This document shows, in pieces, positions 7,682 to 15,793 of a stretch of 56,687 nt of DNA (its first letter is position 1; every line of letters begins with the position of its first letter). The translations under genes and the position numbers were made by a program. The stretch covers positions 1 through 56,687 of the forward strand of contig JASGFC010000011.1 in NCBI GenBank assembly GCA_047605865.1, written 5' to 3'. Below the pieces are notes generated by a model. That model saw only the letters and a program-made list of their open reading frames with translations. It had not been told where the DNA came from and did not search any database. The stretch comes from JASGDC01 sp047605865 (GTDB taxonomy: Bacteria > Actinomycetota > Actinomycetes > Actinomycetales > Micrococcaceae).

Positions 7682-8816
7682 TTGGGCGCTCCCAATAACT
7701 AGGTCCGATAGGTTCATGGAAATCACTCTTGGCTACGAGGTATCCTTCATTGTCAACTGTAATTGGAAGTTGAGGTAGTGGACGGTTCGCAGGTCCAAAG
7801 ATTACTTTACAATCTTGTGTCAAGTCGAAAGTAGACTGGTGACATGGGCATAGCAAGTGGTGAGTCTGTTGCTCATACAAAGCAACTGGACAACCTACGT
7901 GAGTACAAATCTTAGAGTAAGCAACAATACCTTGGTAACCCCAGTCATTTGACTTCTGTGTTAAATCTTCAGGGTTCAAACGCATTAAAAGAACAACTGA
8001 CTTAGATTTTTCATCGAGCTTTCCTTCTTCAAGGTTATTAAGACCTTCAGGAATAACGTGCACAGCAGAACCGATTTCAAGATCTGCAGCACGAATTGGC
8101 ACACCAGTTGGGTCATGTGCAAGGCGCACACCGTTATCCCACATAGTATGCGCATATTTATCAGTTGGTAGTTTACCTTTACCAAGATCACGGAACATGT
8201 TGATTGCTGGAAGTGGAGCAACCACAGCCGCAGCAAGCAAAGTATTACGAATCAATGGACGACGCTTGACTCCTGACTCGTCAGCAATTGTGTTAATAAT
8301 TTCTTGTGCATCTTGACGGTCAGCTTCAGGGCGGATTTCATGGCGGTCTTCGACTACTTCGTGGTCAGGCATCAAAACTTTAGCCCAATGAACAACACCA
8401 GTACCAATACCTAACATAGCAAAAGCAGTACCAAGACCAATGGCCATATTCTGAATTCTAAGACCAGCAACATCTCCATGTGGAAGAGCCCAGTATGCCC
8501 AAATAGTGAAGATGGAACCTAAAATAGAAATAATAAAGAGGGATGAAACAACAACTTCTGCTCTTTTAGCTACTGCAGGGTCTTTATCTGCAAGGCGCTC
8601 AACATGAGGTGGGATACCCGGATCAGGGTACTTATCTCCAGAAGCAACAGCTGGATCAATAACAGCTGTAGCATGACTAGTTGAGCTGTTACCACCAGTT
8701 TGAGCCGAAACATGAGAGCGTGCTGATGAGGTCAGAGCAGCATCGTTTTCATGAACTGGAACAGAAGAAGCACCCTCCAATGGGTTTTCTGCTCTATCGT
8801 TAGGTTCTATAGCCAT
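7674..8816 (-). CDS. qcrA: Rieske iron-sulfur subunit of the bcc complex
   Basis: A 380-residue actinobacterial-type Rieske protein. Three hydrophobic segments (about 88-110, 121-147 and 189-205) precede the soluble domain. The 2Fe-2S ligands are in CTHVGC (304-309) and CPCHQSTF (323-330). The third membrane segment is preceded by KRRPLIRNTLL with Arg185-Arg186, the internal twin-arginine signal known to make Tat export the folded cluster domain in Streptomyces QcrA; tatA and tatC are in this window. The N-terminal 70 residues are polar and variable. It overlaps qcrB and lies 25 bases after qcrC. Confidence 0.96.
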   Translation of the reverse strand: MAIEPNDRAENPLEGASSVPVHENDAALTSSARSHVSAQTGGNSSTSHATAVIDPAVASGDKYPDPGIPPHVERLADKDPAVAKRAEVVVSSLFIISILGSIFTIWAYWALPHGDVAGLRIQNMAIGLGTAFAMLGIGTGVVHWAKVLMPDHEVVEDRHEIRPEADRQDAQEIINTIADESGVKRRPLIRNTLLAAAVVAPLPAINMFRDLGKGKLPTDKYAHTMWDNGVRLAHDPTGVPIRAADLEIGSAVHVIPEGLNNLEEGKLDEKSKSVVLLMRLNPEDLTQKSNDWGYQGIVAYSKICTHVGCPVALYEQQTHHLLCPCHQSTFDLTQDCKVIFGPANRPLPQLPITVDNEGYLVAKSDFHEPIGPSYWERPNA

Positions 8817-8841
8817 TGATATTCCTAATGTACCTTTTCTC

Positions 8842-9621
8842 TTATGATGACTTTGAAGTCAACCAGATTGTGAAACCAATAATAATTGCAAGGCCAGCAG
8901 TCCAGATAAAAAGACCTTCTGAAACAGGGCCAAGAGAACCAAGCTTTGCACCACCTGGAGAGTTTTGATTCTCAACTGTTGTGAGGTAAGTAATAACGTC
9001 ACGCTTTTGTTCAGGAGTAATATTTGAATCATTGAACACTGGCATATTCTGTGGGCCAGTTAGCATTGCTTCATAAATCTTCTGTGGGTCTGGATAGATA
9101 TCTGGCGCAAACTTACCACGAGTTAGCGCACCACCTGCACCAACAGCGTTGTGACACATTGCACAGTTAGTACGGAAAATCTCTCCACCTAGTGCAGCAT
9201 CGCCTTTTGCATCAAGATATTTTGGATCTGGGATAGCAGGACCAGCACCCAATGAAGCAACATAAGCTGCAAGTTGTGCTGTTTGTTCGTCTGTCATGGC
9301 AGCAGGTTTATATGGAGCCTGTGGGCCGTTCAACTGCATTGGCATACGACCTGAACCTACTTGGAAGTCTACAGCAGCTGCACCAACACCGATAAGGCTT
9401 GGGCCATGCTCTGTTCCTTGTGCGTTAATTCCGTGACATGTTGCACAGTTAGCCTGAAAGAGTTTCTTACCTGATTCAACATCCGCTGTTGAAGCATCAT
9501 CAGCCTTAGCAGAGTTGGTAGCCTTAAATGTTCCATAGATGCTACCAGTAATCAACAAACTAAGAAAAAGTAATGCTACTGCAGCCAGTGGATGGCGTCT
9601 GTATTGAGATAGAGCTTTCAC
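8842..9621 (-). CDS. qcrC: Diheme cytochrome c subunit of the bcc complex
   Basis: A 259-residue membrane-bound cytochrome c with two CxxCH haem sites, CATCHG (Cys59) and CAMCHN (Cys153), an N-terminal membrane segment (about 13-32) and a C-terminal anchor (about 234-254). In actinobacteria this protein replaces cytochrome c1 and the mobile cytochrome, joining the bcc complex to the aa3 oxidase. It starts with GTG, preceded by AAGGAAACTC. It is 20 bases downstream of ctaE, in the usual phylum order. Confidence 0.95.
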   Translation of the reverse strand: MKALSQYRRHPLAAVALLFLSLLITGSIYGTFKATNSAKADDASTADVESGKKLFQANCATCHGINAQGTEHGPSLIGVGAAAVDFQVGSGRMPMQLNGPQAPYKPAAMTDEQTAQLAAYVASLGAGPAIPDPKYLDAKGDAALGGEIFRTNCAMCHNAVGAGGALTRGKFAPDIYPDPQKIYEAMLTGPQNMPVFNDSNITPEQKRDVITYLTTVENQNSPGGAKLGSLGPVSEGLFIWTAGLAIIIGFTIWLTSKSS

Positions 9622-9641
9622 GAGTTTCCTTATCTAAATTA

Positions 9642-10280
9642 TTACTTCAAGAAGTAGATCACTGCGAACAAGACAATCCATACAACATCAACAAAGTGCC
9701 AATAGTATGAAACGACGATAGCTGAAGTTGCTTCTTTATGCCCAAAACGGCGAGCAGCAAAAGCGCGGCCAATAACAAACAAGAAAGCAAGTAGACCACC
9801 AACAACGTGCATTCCGTGGAATCCAGTTGTTAAGTAGAACATAGAACCGTAGCCATTAGCACTTAAAGTTACACCATCGCTCATCATTTTACTGTACTCA
9901 GTTACCTGACCAGAAACGAAGATAGCACCCATAATGAACGTAAGCACGAACCACTCAACCATGCCCCACTTTTTGAACTCAAAGAGAGAACCTGTACGGC
10001 GAGGTTGGAAACGTTCAGCAGCGAAGACACCCATCTGACAAGTTACAGATGACAGTACCAAGACAATGGTGTTTACAAATGCGAAAGGCACATCCAACTT
10101 ATGAGTCTCTTGTGCCCATACCTCAGGCGCAGCTGCACGGATTGAAAAGTACATAGCGAACAATCCGGCAAAGAACATTAATTCACTTGCAAGCCATACG
10201 ATGGTACCAACAGACACCATGTTGGGCCTATTGATAACTGCGTTCGCAGGCGCTGTATTTGCTTTAGTTAAAGTCGTCAC
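9642..10280 (-). CDS. ctaE: Cytochrome c oxidase subunit III
   Basis: A 212-residue aa3 oxidase subunit III with about five membrane helices. Family motifs include NRPNMVSVGTIVWLASELM, FAGLFAMYFSIRA and the C-terminal YYWHFVDVVWIVLFAVIYF; TGFHGMHVVGG is also conserved. The start is GTG at 10280. No Shine-Dalgarno sequence precedes it; instead TAAAAT ends 7 bases before the GTG, consistent with a leaderless mRNA. The other oxidase subunits (ctaC, ctaD, ctaF) are not in this window. The ctaE-qcrCAB order next to trpD is a conserved actinobacterial arrangement. Confidence 0.95.
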   Translation of the reverse strand: MTTLTKANTAPANAVINRPNMVSVGTIVWLASELMFFAGLFAMYFSIRAAAPEVWAQETHKLDVPFAFVNTIVLVLSSVTCQMGVFAAERFQPRRTGSLFEFKKWGMVEWFVLTFIMGAIFVSGQVTEYSKMMSDGVTLSANGYGSMFYLTTGFHGMHVVGGLLAFLFVIGRAFAARRFGHKEATSAIVVSYYWHFVDVVWIVLFAVIYFLK

Positions 10281-10369
10281 GAAATCAATTTTACACTGTC
10301 CTAGACACTATCCTTGACCATTTTTTATAACGGTTAGGTATTTTTATCATTTTTCTTTACTATAAAAAG
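10281..10369. promoter_or_regulatory. Divergent ctaE / trpD promoters, both apparently leaderless
   Basis: On the minus strand TAAAAT (plus 10288-10293) stands 7 bases before the ctaE GTG. On the plus strand TACTAT (10358-10363) stands 6 bases before the trpD ATG. At these distances transcription would start at or next to the start codon. Neither gene has a ribosome binding site. The -35 elements are weak or absent. Confidence 0.55.
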
Positions 10370-11434
10370 ATGAAACAGAACAGTTGGAATAGCATCCTTT
10401 CTGACCTTGAAAATAAAAACAACCTTTCTCAAGAGCAAACATCGTGGGTTATGCGAGAAGTAATGAGCGGACAAGCCCCAGAAGATTATCTTGAAAGATT
10501 TCTTGTTCTTCTCAGAGAAAAAGGTGAAACAGTTGACGAACTCAATGGTCTGGTTGAAACTATGTTGCAATTTGCAGAACCAGCACCTTTTGATCAAGAC
10601 AGCATAGACATTGTTGGCACTGGTGGAGATGGCTTCAAAACAGTCAATATATCTACCATGGCTGCTTTAGTTATTGCTGGAGCTGGAAAAACTGTTGTTA
10701 AACATGGAAATAGAGCTGCATCTTCTGCCTCTGGTTCTGCTGATGTACTTGAAGCATTAGGTGTCAACCTTAATTTACAACCTGAAAAGGTTATTGATAT
10801 GGCATCAGATACTGGTATTACTTTTGCTTTTGCTCAAGTATTTCATCCAGCGATGAAGCATGCCGCTAGCGTACGCAAACGTCTTGCTGTTGCCACCACC
10901 TTCAATTTTTTAGGTCCTTTAACCAATCCTGCACGCCCTAGTGCTTCTGCTATCGGGGTAACGGATGCATACATGGCACCTCTCATGGCTGAACTTATTG
11001 CCAAACGTGGAGACCAAGCTATCGTGTTCCGTGGTGAAGATGGCCTTGATGAATTAAGTACAACGTGCAACTCACACGTGTGGCTCATTTATAAAGGTGA
11101 AATCAAAGAAATTGACTTTGATCCTGAAAAGTTAGGACTCCACAAAGCTAAGATTGAAGATTTGAAAGGCGCTGATGCAGCTTTCAACGCTCAAGTAACT
11201 CAAGACTTTTTAGCAGGAAAAAAAGGTCCTATACGCGACATTGTGCTTTTAAATGCCGCTATTGGAATCCTTGCTGCAGACCTACACGAAATAGACTTCG
11301 ACTCGATTGAAGATCACTTCTATGAGCTCCTTACTGAACGCATGAAGCAAGCCGAGCAAGCTGTGGATAGTGGTAGAGCAGCGCATGTTTTAGAAGACTG
11401 GGTAGTTAAAACCCAAGATGAAGAGCTTGATTAA
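10370..11434 (+). CDS. trpD: Anthranilate phosphoribosyltransferase
   Basis: Transfers phosphoribosyl from PRPP to anthranilate in tryptophan synthesis. The 354 residues are of normal family length. The PRPP-binding signature GTGGDGFKTVNIST begins at residue 83, followed by KHGNRAASSASGSADVLEALG and the anthranilate-site segment FAFAQVFHPAMKH. No other trp gene is nearby; a lone trpD beside ctaE is common in actinobacteria. The ATG directly follows a -10-like TACTAT with no ribosome site, so a leaderless transcript is inferred. Its 3' end overlaps the convergent cutC by 4 bases. Confidence 0.95.
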   Translation: MKQNSWNSILSDLENKNNLSQEQTSWVMREVMSGQAPEDYLERFLVLLREKGETVDELNGLVETMLQFAEPAPFDQDSIDIVGTGGDGFKTVNISTMAALVIAGAGKTVVKHGNRAASSASGSADVLEALGVNLNLQPEKVIDMASDTGITFAFAQVFHPAMKHAASVRKRLAVATTFNFLGPLTNPARPSASAIGVTDAYMAPLMAELIAKRGDQAIVFRGEDGLDELSTTCNSHVWLIYKGEIKEIDFDPEKLGLHKAKIEDLKGADAAFNAQVTQDFLAGKKGPIRDIVLLNAAIGILAADLHEIDFDSIEDHFYELLTERMKQAEQAVDSGRAAHVLEDWVVKTQDEELD

Positions 11435-12147
11435 CCATGAGCAGCTTTAACAGCTAAGGCAACAGCTTGTTCATCTGTAACATCATAGCCGGTATCGCCA
11501 CTATCAGCTGAACCTAAACTCACATTTGAATGTGCAGCTAAGCTCTGTTTGGTCTTCTTGGCAGAAAGGTGAACTGCATCAATTCCTGTATTGGCAAAAG
11601 CTGGAATATTGTCTACTTTTAGACCGCCGCCAGCCATAATTTCTACCTTTGTTCCAGCCTCAGCAAGCTCTGCCAAGACTTCTCGACCTTCATATGCTGA
11701 ACTATATCCACCAGAAGTTAACAGACGAGCAAAACCAAGTTCTTCTAGTTGATGTAGTGCAGAACCTTTATCTTCAATAGCATCAAAGGCACGATGAAAG
11801 GTAAAGTCTGAATTGACGCACATTAATTTCTTTAAAGCAGCTATATCAAGTGTATTCTCTGGCGTAAGTGCACCTATAACAAATCCTGAAACGTAGCCTG
11901 ACATAGATTTGATGTCTTCGCACATAGTTCTAATTTCATCACGTGAATAGATAAAATCACCTGGGCGTGGACGAATTAAAGCATGCACATTAAGGCCTGG
12001 AAGCCCTTCATTAACACGTCGAGTAAGACCGATGCTTGGAGTTAATCCTCCCAAAGGTAGACCTTGACACAGTTCTATTCGATCTGCTGCTTGATTGTGG
12101 GCAATACGAGCCCCTTCATAGTCTTGTACTGCAATTTCAATTTTCAT
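11431..12147 (-). CDS. cutC: CutC family protein
   Basis: A 238-residue TIM-barrel protein of the CutC family, recognised by ADRIELCQGLPLGGLTPS near the N-terminus, then ALIRPRPGDFIYS and the C-terminal segment with AGGGL and VHLSAKK. CutC was linked to copper handling in E. coli, but that role is disputed and the true reaction is not established. It ends 4 bases inside trpD and its start overlaps the upstream DUF3054 gene by 4 bases, so it belongs to a three-gene coupled unit with the DUF3054 protein and the metallo-hydrolase. Confidence 0.9.
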   Translation of the reverse strand: MKIEIAVQDYEGARIAHNQAADRIELCQGLPLGGLTPSIGLTRRVNEGLPGLNVHALIRPRPGDFIYSRDEIRTMCEDIKSMSGYVSGFVIGALTPENTLDIAALKKLMCVNSDFTFHRAFDAIEDKGSALHQLEELGFARLLTSGGYSSAYEGREVLAELAEAGTKVEIMAGGGLKVDNIPAFANTGIDAVHLSAKKTKQSLAAHSNVSLGSADSGDTGYDVTDEQAVALAVKAAHG

Positions 12148-12533
12148 TGTTCGGTTTCCCTAACTTTTTTATTATTCAAATATTGTAAAACTAAACGCCA
12201 ACCCAGCAGAAAAATACCAAGGAAAATTGTTGACACGATAATAAAAGAAACTGCTGTGGTACCACCTAATAAGACTCGGAATATGTGTCCAAGTACTACG
12301 GTTCCTAACCAGATAATAACCCCAAAAGGCAATATTCTAAAAGGACTGTACTTCAGCAGTAATGCTACACACCATGATGCGCAAAGAGCTGCACCAAAAG
12401 GAGCGAAAGTCTTAAAGAAATAAAGGAAACTGCTCTGTGAATCATGCTCTCTTTCGCCAATGAGGACAAAGGCAAGCACACAAAGAATATCTAATAAAAA
12501 TCCTTGAGCGTATATTTTATCTAATTTATTCAC
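12144..12533 (-). CDS. DUF3054 family membrane protein
   Basis: A 129-residue protein with four hydrophobic segments. The pattern DILCVLAFVLIGEREHDS near the N-terminus, then FGVIIWLGTVVLGHIFR and TTAVSFIIVSTIFLGIFLLGWR, matches the actinobacterial DUF3054 family, whose function is unknown. It overlaps cutC and the upstream metallo-hydrolase gene by 4 bases each, so the three proteins are probably made from one mRNA. Nothing in the sequence suggests a ligand. Confidence 0.75.
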   Translation of the reverse strand: MNKLDKIYAQGFLLDILCVLAFVLIGEREHDSQSSFLYFFKTFAPFGAALCASWCVALLLKYSPFRILPFGVIIWLGTVVLGHIFRVLLGGTTAVSFIIVSTIFLGIFLLGWRLVLQYLNNKKVRETEQ

Positions 12534-13306
12534 GATATTTCTTCTCCTGGTAATGCAAGGGCTATGTGTCCGTTAAATTTATGTTTGGCATCTTGGATAC
12601 CTTGCGCACCTTGAGCTTTTACATCAGTGAAGTGTGTGAGAACAAGTTGTTTGACGTTATTATTGTGCGCAGCTGCTCCAGCAAGTTCAGCTGTCATGTG
12701 CCCATGTCCATAAATTTGCTCATCAGATGCTTGCAAGTATGTTGCTTCACAGATAAAAATGTCAGCATCGTGTACTGCATCATCTAAGCCTTGACAGGGA
12801 CCTGTATCACCTGAAAATGCTACAACTTTTGAGCCAACGCTAAAACGCAAACATGCATTGGGAACAGCATGATGGCCAGCAAAACTTAGCAAAGTAGTAT
12901 TTTTGTTCAACTGGAATTCTGTTTTCCCATCACATGGCATCTCGTGAATTTCAAAAGCAGTAGCTATAGGAGTTTTCATTGCTTCTATACTAGGAACTGC
13001 AAATAGTTCATCGTATGCTTTGTGTTTACTATGCTCACCAGCTGGAATATACAACGGAATCTTAGGGCGTACTTCTGGAAAAGTCCATCGGTAAGCAATT
13101 GCCATCAAATCTAAACAATGATCCGCGTGTAAATGCGTAAGAATAATACCTTTGAGCTGTTCCAAAGCATAGTGTTTAGTAAACTCGTTAAATGTTCCAG
13201 AACCGCAATCTATCATGAATACGTCTTGTCCAGACTCCAGTGCATACCCTGAAGCAGCAATCCCATTCAGTGGAGCAGTTGCTTGGGAACCGAGTACTCT
13301 TAGCAT
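12530..13306 (-). CDS. Metallo-beta-lactamase-fold hydrolase, RNase Z-like
   Basis: A 258-residue MBL-fold protein. The zinc-binding motif THLHADHCLDL has His58, His60, Asp62 and His63; later ligands appear in FAGHHAVPN, SGDTGP and the C-terminal LTHFTD. The N-terminal MLRVLGSQATAPLNGIAASGYAL is typical of the RNase Z/Lactonase-like branch that actinobacteria carry besides other MBL proteins. It lacks the clear exosite arm of a true tRNase Z, so phosphodiesterase or another hydrolase activity is equally likely. It is the first gene of the unit with DUF3054 and cutC. Confidence 0.8.
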   Translation of the reverse strand: MLRVLGSQATAPLNGIAASGYALESGQDVFMIDCGSGTFNEFTKHYALEQLKGIILTHLHADHCLDLMAIAYRWTFPEVRPKIPLYIPAGEHSKHKAYDELFAVPSIEAMKTPIATAFEIHEMPCDGKTEFQLNKNTTLLSFAGHHAVPNACLRFSVGSKVVAFSGDTGPCQGLDDAVHDADIFICEATYLQASDEQIYGHGHMTAELAGAAAHNNNVKQLVLTHFTDVKAQGAQGIQDAKHKFNGHIALALPGEEIS

Positions 13307-13338
13307 ACTTTCATCTTATCGCACTAGCTCCTTGAGCA

Positions 13339-13398
13339 TGTGTACGTTTATCGTTATTATGTACGTTCAAACGCGCACATTTACGATAAACGTACACA
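13339..13398. repeat. Palindromic intergenic repeat, copy 1
   Basis: A 60-base element with perfect 16-base arms, TGTGTACGTTTATCGT (13339-13354) and its complement (13383-13398), around a partly self-complementary centre. It lies between the sugar-transporter gene and the metallo-hydrolase gene. A second copy is at 48570-48626. In about 53 aligned positions the two differ at 8, all transitions, apart from two 2-base length differences. Confidence 0.75.
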
Positions 13399-13407
13399 GT
13401 CAGGAGA

Positions 13408-14316
13408 CTATAGGAATGCTGTCACAGAAGCTCCAACAACAATCATGAGCAAACCAATGATAATAAAGGTCCATTCTTTTTGTGTTTTATGGGTCTTCAT
13501 GACCAAAATACCTGAAATTGTTGCACCCACAATAGAAATTTGTGATAGCACAAATCCAGTAGCTAAACCAAGCATTGCAGGTTGAGCTGATACTAAATAG
13601 CCTAGAGCGGCAACAGCAAAGAAAAACCCAGAGATAATCTGCAGATAACTGATTTTATTGGAAAAGATATCATCATTGTTTTTGACGTATTCATATAGGC
13701 CCAAACAAATACCCAAAACTGCCATACCCATTGCCTGAGGCAAGAACATATGCAAACCATCGGTATTCTTTGTGTACTGTGGCAAAATACCGTATAAAGA
13801 GTAGCCAATTTGGGCAATCAACAAAATACCAATTGCTTTCTTAAGTAAAGCACTGTTTCCAGCAGTTGCATGCTCTTGATATGTAGTCAAATATGCACCA
13901 ATGAGCACAATAACAACACAAACAGCACCAATGAGTCGTGACTGCATTGATGGCCAGTTGCCTAGCATGATGACACCCCACAGCACATTCGCAGTAATCT
14001 GAAACGCCGTTGAAATAGGCATTGCCTTGGCAGATCCTAGCTCATGACCTTCATTATCTGTAAGACCAAAAGCTCTAATGGTCAATACGTTACCAAAAGC
14101 CCAGGCAGCACCAGAGGCAAAAGCTAGCCAAAAACTAAAACCTGTAGGAGGTGCTAAATGCATCACTAATGCTAAAACACTGGCAACAATCAAAGTACCT
14201 ATAGTGGCACCAAAAATTGCCTGCGTTGGTTTACCACCAAACTTAGACACTAACGTTGGATACGCACTCCAACCAACAATTGCTAAAAGAGAAAAGAAAA
14301 GACCAGCCATATTCAT
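13408..14316 (-). CDS. rbsU: GRP-family sugar transporter (RbsU/GlcU-like)
   Basis: A 302-residue integral membrane protein with about ten hydrophobic segments. The N-terminal LLAIVGWSAYPTLVSKFGGKPTQ and the later MPISTAFQITANVLWGVI match the GRP (glucose/ribose porter) family, which includes the ribose transporter RbsU of lactobacilli and GlcU. Directly downstream of rbsK and rbsD (9-base gap), ribose is the likely substrate, imported without a PTS or ABC pump and then phosphorylated by RbsK. The gene symbol rests on this context. Confidence 0.8.
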   Translation of the reverse strand: MNMAGLFFSLLAIVGWSAYPTLVSKFGGKPTQAIFGATIGTLIVASVLALVMHLAPPTGFSFWLAFASGAAWAFGNVLTIRAFGLTDNEGHELGSAKAMPISTAFQITANVLWGVIMLGNWPSMQSRLIGAVCVVIVLIGAYLTTYQEHATAGNSALLKKAIGILLIAQIGYSLYGILPQYTKNTDGLHMFLPQAMGMAVLGICLGLYEYVKNNDDIFSNKISYLQIISGFFFAVAALGYLVSAQPAMLGLATGFVLSQISIVGATISGILVMKTHKTQKEWTFIIIGLLMIVVGASVTAFL

Positions 14317-14325
14317 TGCATAAAC

Positions 14326-14748
14326 CTACTTCACAGCTTCGCCAGTAAAATCAACGTTAGACTCTAACACGATGTTAGAGTAGGGGGTCACTTCACCAGT
14401 ACGGACAGTTACAATATTATTCTCATTTTGAGTCATCTTTTTAAGCTCTTCATGAGTGACCCATTCAAGCTCAACATCTGAATCCAGTAACTGTTTAATA
14501 GCTTGTAGTTGATCAGGGTTTTCAGACTTAATTTCTTCAGCAAGATAAACTTTTTGAACTTTCATCTCTGAAAGGGTAGCCTCAAGAACATCAATAAAAG
14601 ATGGCAAACCACGTGTTACAGCAAGATCAATCTTGCGTCCATCATTAAGAATTGGAAGTCCAGCATCACCAATAGTTAACCACTGTGTATGCCCAATTTC
14701 TGAAATTGCTGTACTAAGCAAAGTATTGAGTAGTTGGGTTTTACGCAT
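14326..14748 (-). CDS. rbsD: D-ribose pyranase
   Basis: A 140-residue RbsD, which speeds the conversion of ribopyranose to the furanose form used by ribokinase. Family residues are visible: SEIGHTQWLTIGDAGLPI with the catalytic His20, and the conserved DLAVTRGLPSF. The length equals that of characterised homologues. Its start overlaps the end of rbsK by 8 bases, indicating coupling. Confidence 0.93.
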   Translation of the reverse strand: MRKTQLLNTLLSTAISEIGHTQWLTIGDAGLPILNDGRKIDLAVTRGLPSFIDVLEATLSEMKVQKVYLAEEIKSENPDQLQAIKQLLDSDVELEWVTHEELKKMTQNENNIVTVRTGEVTPYSNIVLESNVDFTGEAVK

Positions 14749-15682
14749 GATTCTCCTTGATCATAGTTTCAACTTCACCACGACGAGGCACACTAGGTTG
14801 CGCGCCCTCGCGTGAAACTGTAATAGCAGCAGCTGCAGCAGCGTATGTCATAGCATCTTCTAGATTGCTCATATCAGTATCAAGCTCAGATACAAGTGAA
14901 CCGATGAAAGTATCACCAGCAGCAGTAGTGTCAACAGCGTTAGTCTTAAATGCTGGAACGGATCCAGATTCACCAGTACTGTGCATATAAAAAGCGCCGT
15001 TTTCGCCAAGCGTAATGATGACAAGTTTTACTCCATGTTGAAAATAAAACTCTGCATTTGCTTTTAAAGACGCTGCATCTTTGGCTTCAATGCCAGTTAA
15101 CAGAAAAGTTTCATGTTGATTTGGCACGATAATATCAGTACGTTCCAGCAGCTCAGTAGGGAAGCCATCTTCTGGCATTGGCGCCGGATTTAGCACAGTA
15201 AGATGATGCTGTTCTTTAGCAATATCAAAGGCTGTTGTCACTGCTTTAACAGGAACTTCTAGTTGAGCAACCACAAAATCTGATTGAGCTATGTATTCTT
15301 GCTTAGACGTAACATCTTGAGCAGTCAGTTCAGAGTTTGCACCACCATAAATATAGATAATGTTGTCTCCGGTTTCTCCCGAAACAGTGATATACGCCTG
15401 TCCAGTTTCAGCAGTAGTGGAGCTTAGAATTCCAGCTGCGCTGATTCCTTGTTCTTGGGAGTTAGTAATGATTGTTGTATCGAACTCTTGCCCAACCTTG
15501 GTAATGAAGGTAACGCTGGCTCCTGAGCGTTCTGCAGCTACAGCTTGGTTTAACCCTTTACCACCCATTACTTCTTGCTGAGCATTGCTGGTATGAAGCG
15601 TTTCTCCGCTGTTTGCAAATCTAGGAACGGTGACAACTTTGTCGATGTTTGTCGAACCCACAACAGTAATATTTTTAGCCAT
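14741..15682 (-). CDS. rbsK: Ribokinase
   Basis: A 313-residue PfkB-family sugar kinase that makes ribose 5-phosphate. Signatures are GGKGLNQAVAAERSG (from residue 40), NPAPMP, and the anion-hole/base motif DTTAAGDTFIGSL with catalytic Asp257. The start ATG is preceded by AAGGA at 8 bases. It is the first gene of the rbsK-rbsD-transporter operon. No rbsR-type repressor gene is beside it, so any regulator is encoded elsewhere. Confidence 0.94.
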   Translation of the reverse strand: MAKNITVVGSTNIDKVVTVPRFANSGETLHTSNAQQEVMGGKGLNQAVAAERSGASVTFITKVGQEFDTTIITNSQEQGISAAGILSSTTAETGQAYITVSGETGDNIIYIYGGANSELTAQDVTSKQEYIAQSDFVVAQLEVPVKAVTTAFDIAKEQHHLTVLNPAPMPEDGFPTELLERTDIIVPNQHETFLLTGIEAKDAASLKANAEFYFQHGVKLVIITLGENGAFYMHSTGESGSVPAFKTNAVDTTAAGDTFIGSLVSELDTDMSNLEDAMTYAAAAAAITVSREGAQPSVPRRGEVETMIKENHA

Positions 15683-15715
15683 ATGACATCCTTATTAGTT
15701 TTTGTGAAGAAGTAT

Positions 15716-15774
15716 CTAATAATACATCACATAGAGGAGAGTCAAAAAACTCTACTTAACATAATGTACATTAT
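15716..15774 (-). promoter_or_regulatory. rbsK promoter with upstream palindrome
   Basis: On the minus strand TTGACT (plus 15740-15745) is followed after 17 bases by TTATTA (plus 15717-15722), or after 18 by TATTAG. Upstream of the -35 box is a perfect 14-base palindrome, ATAATGTACATTAT (15761-15774), well placed for an operator or activator site. The regulator is not known. Confidence 0.6.
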
Positions 15775-15793
15775 CGGCTATTTATGAAAGTGG

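Noticed and set aside
10334..10597. A minus-strand open frame over the start of trpD
   Set aside because: It is a shadow of trpD in another frame, with no start signal and no family resemblance.
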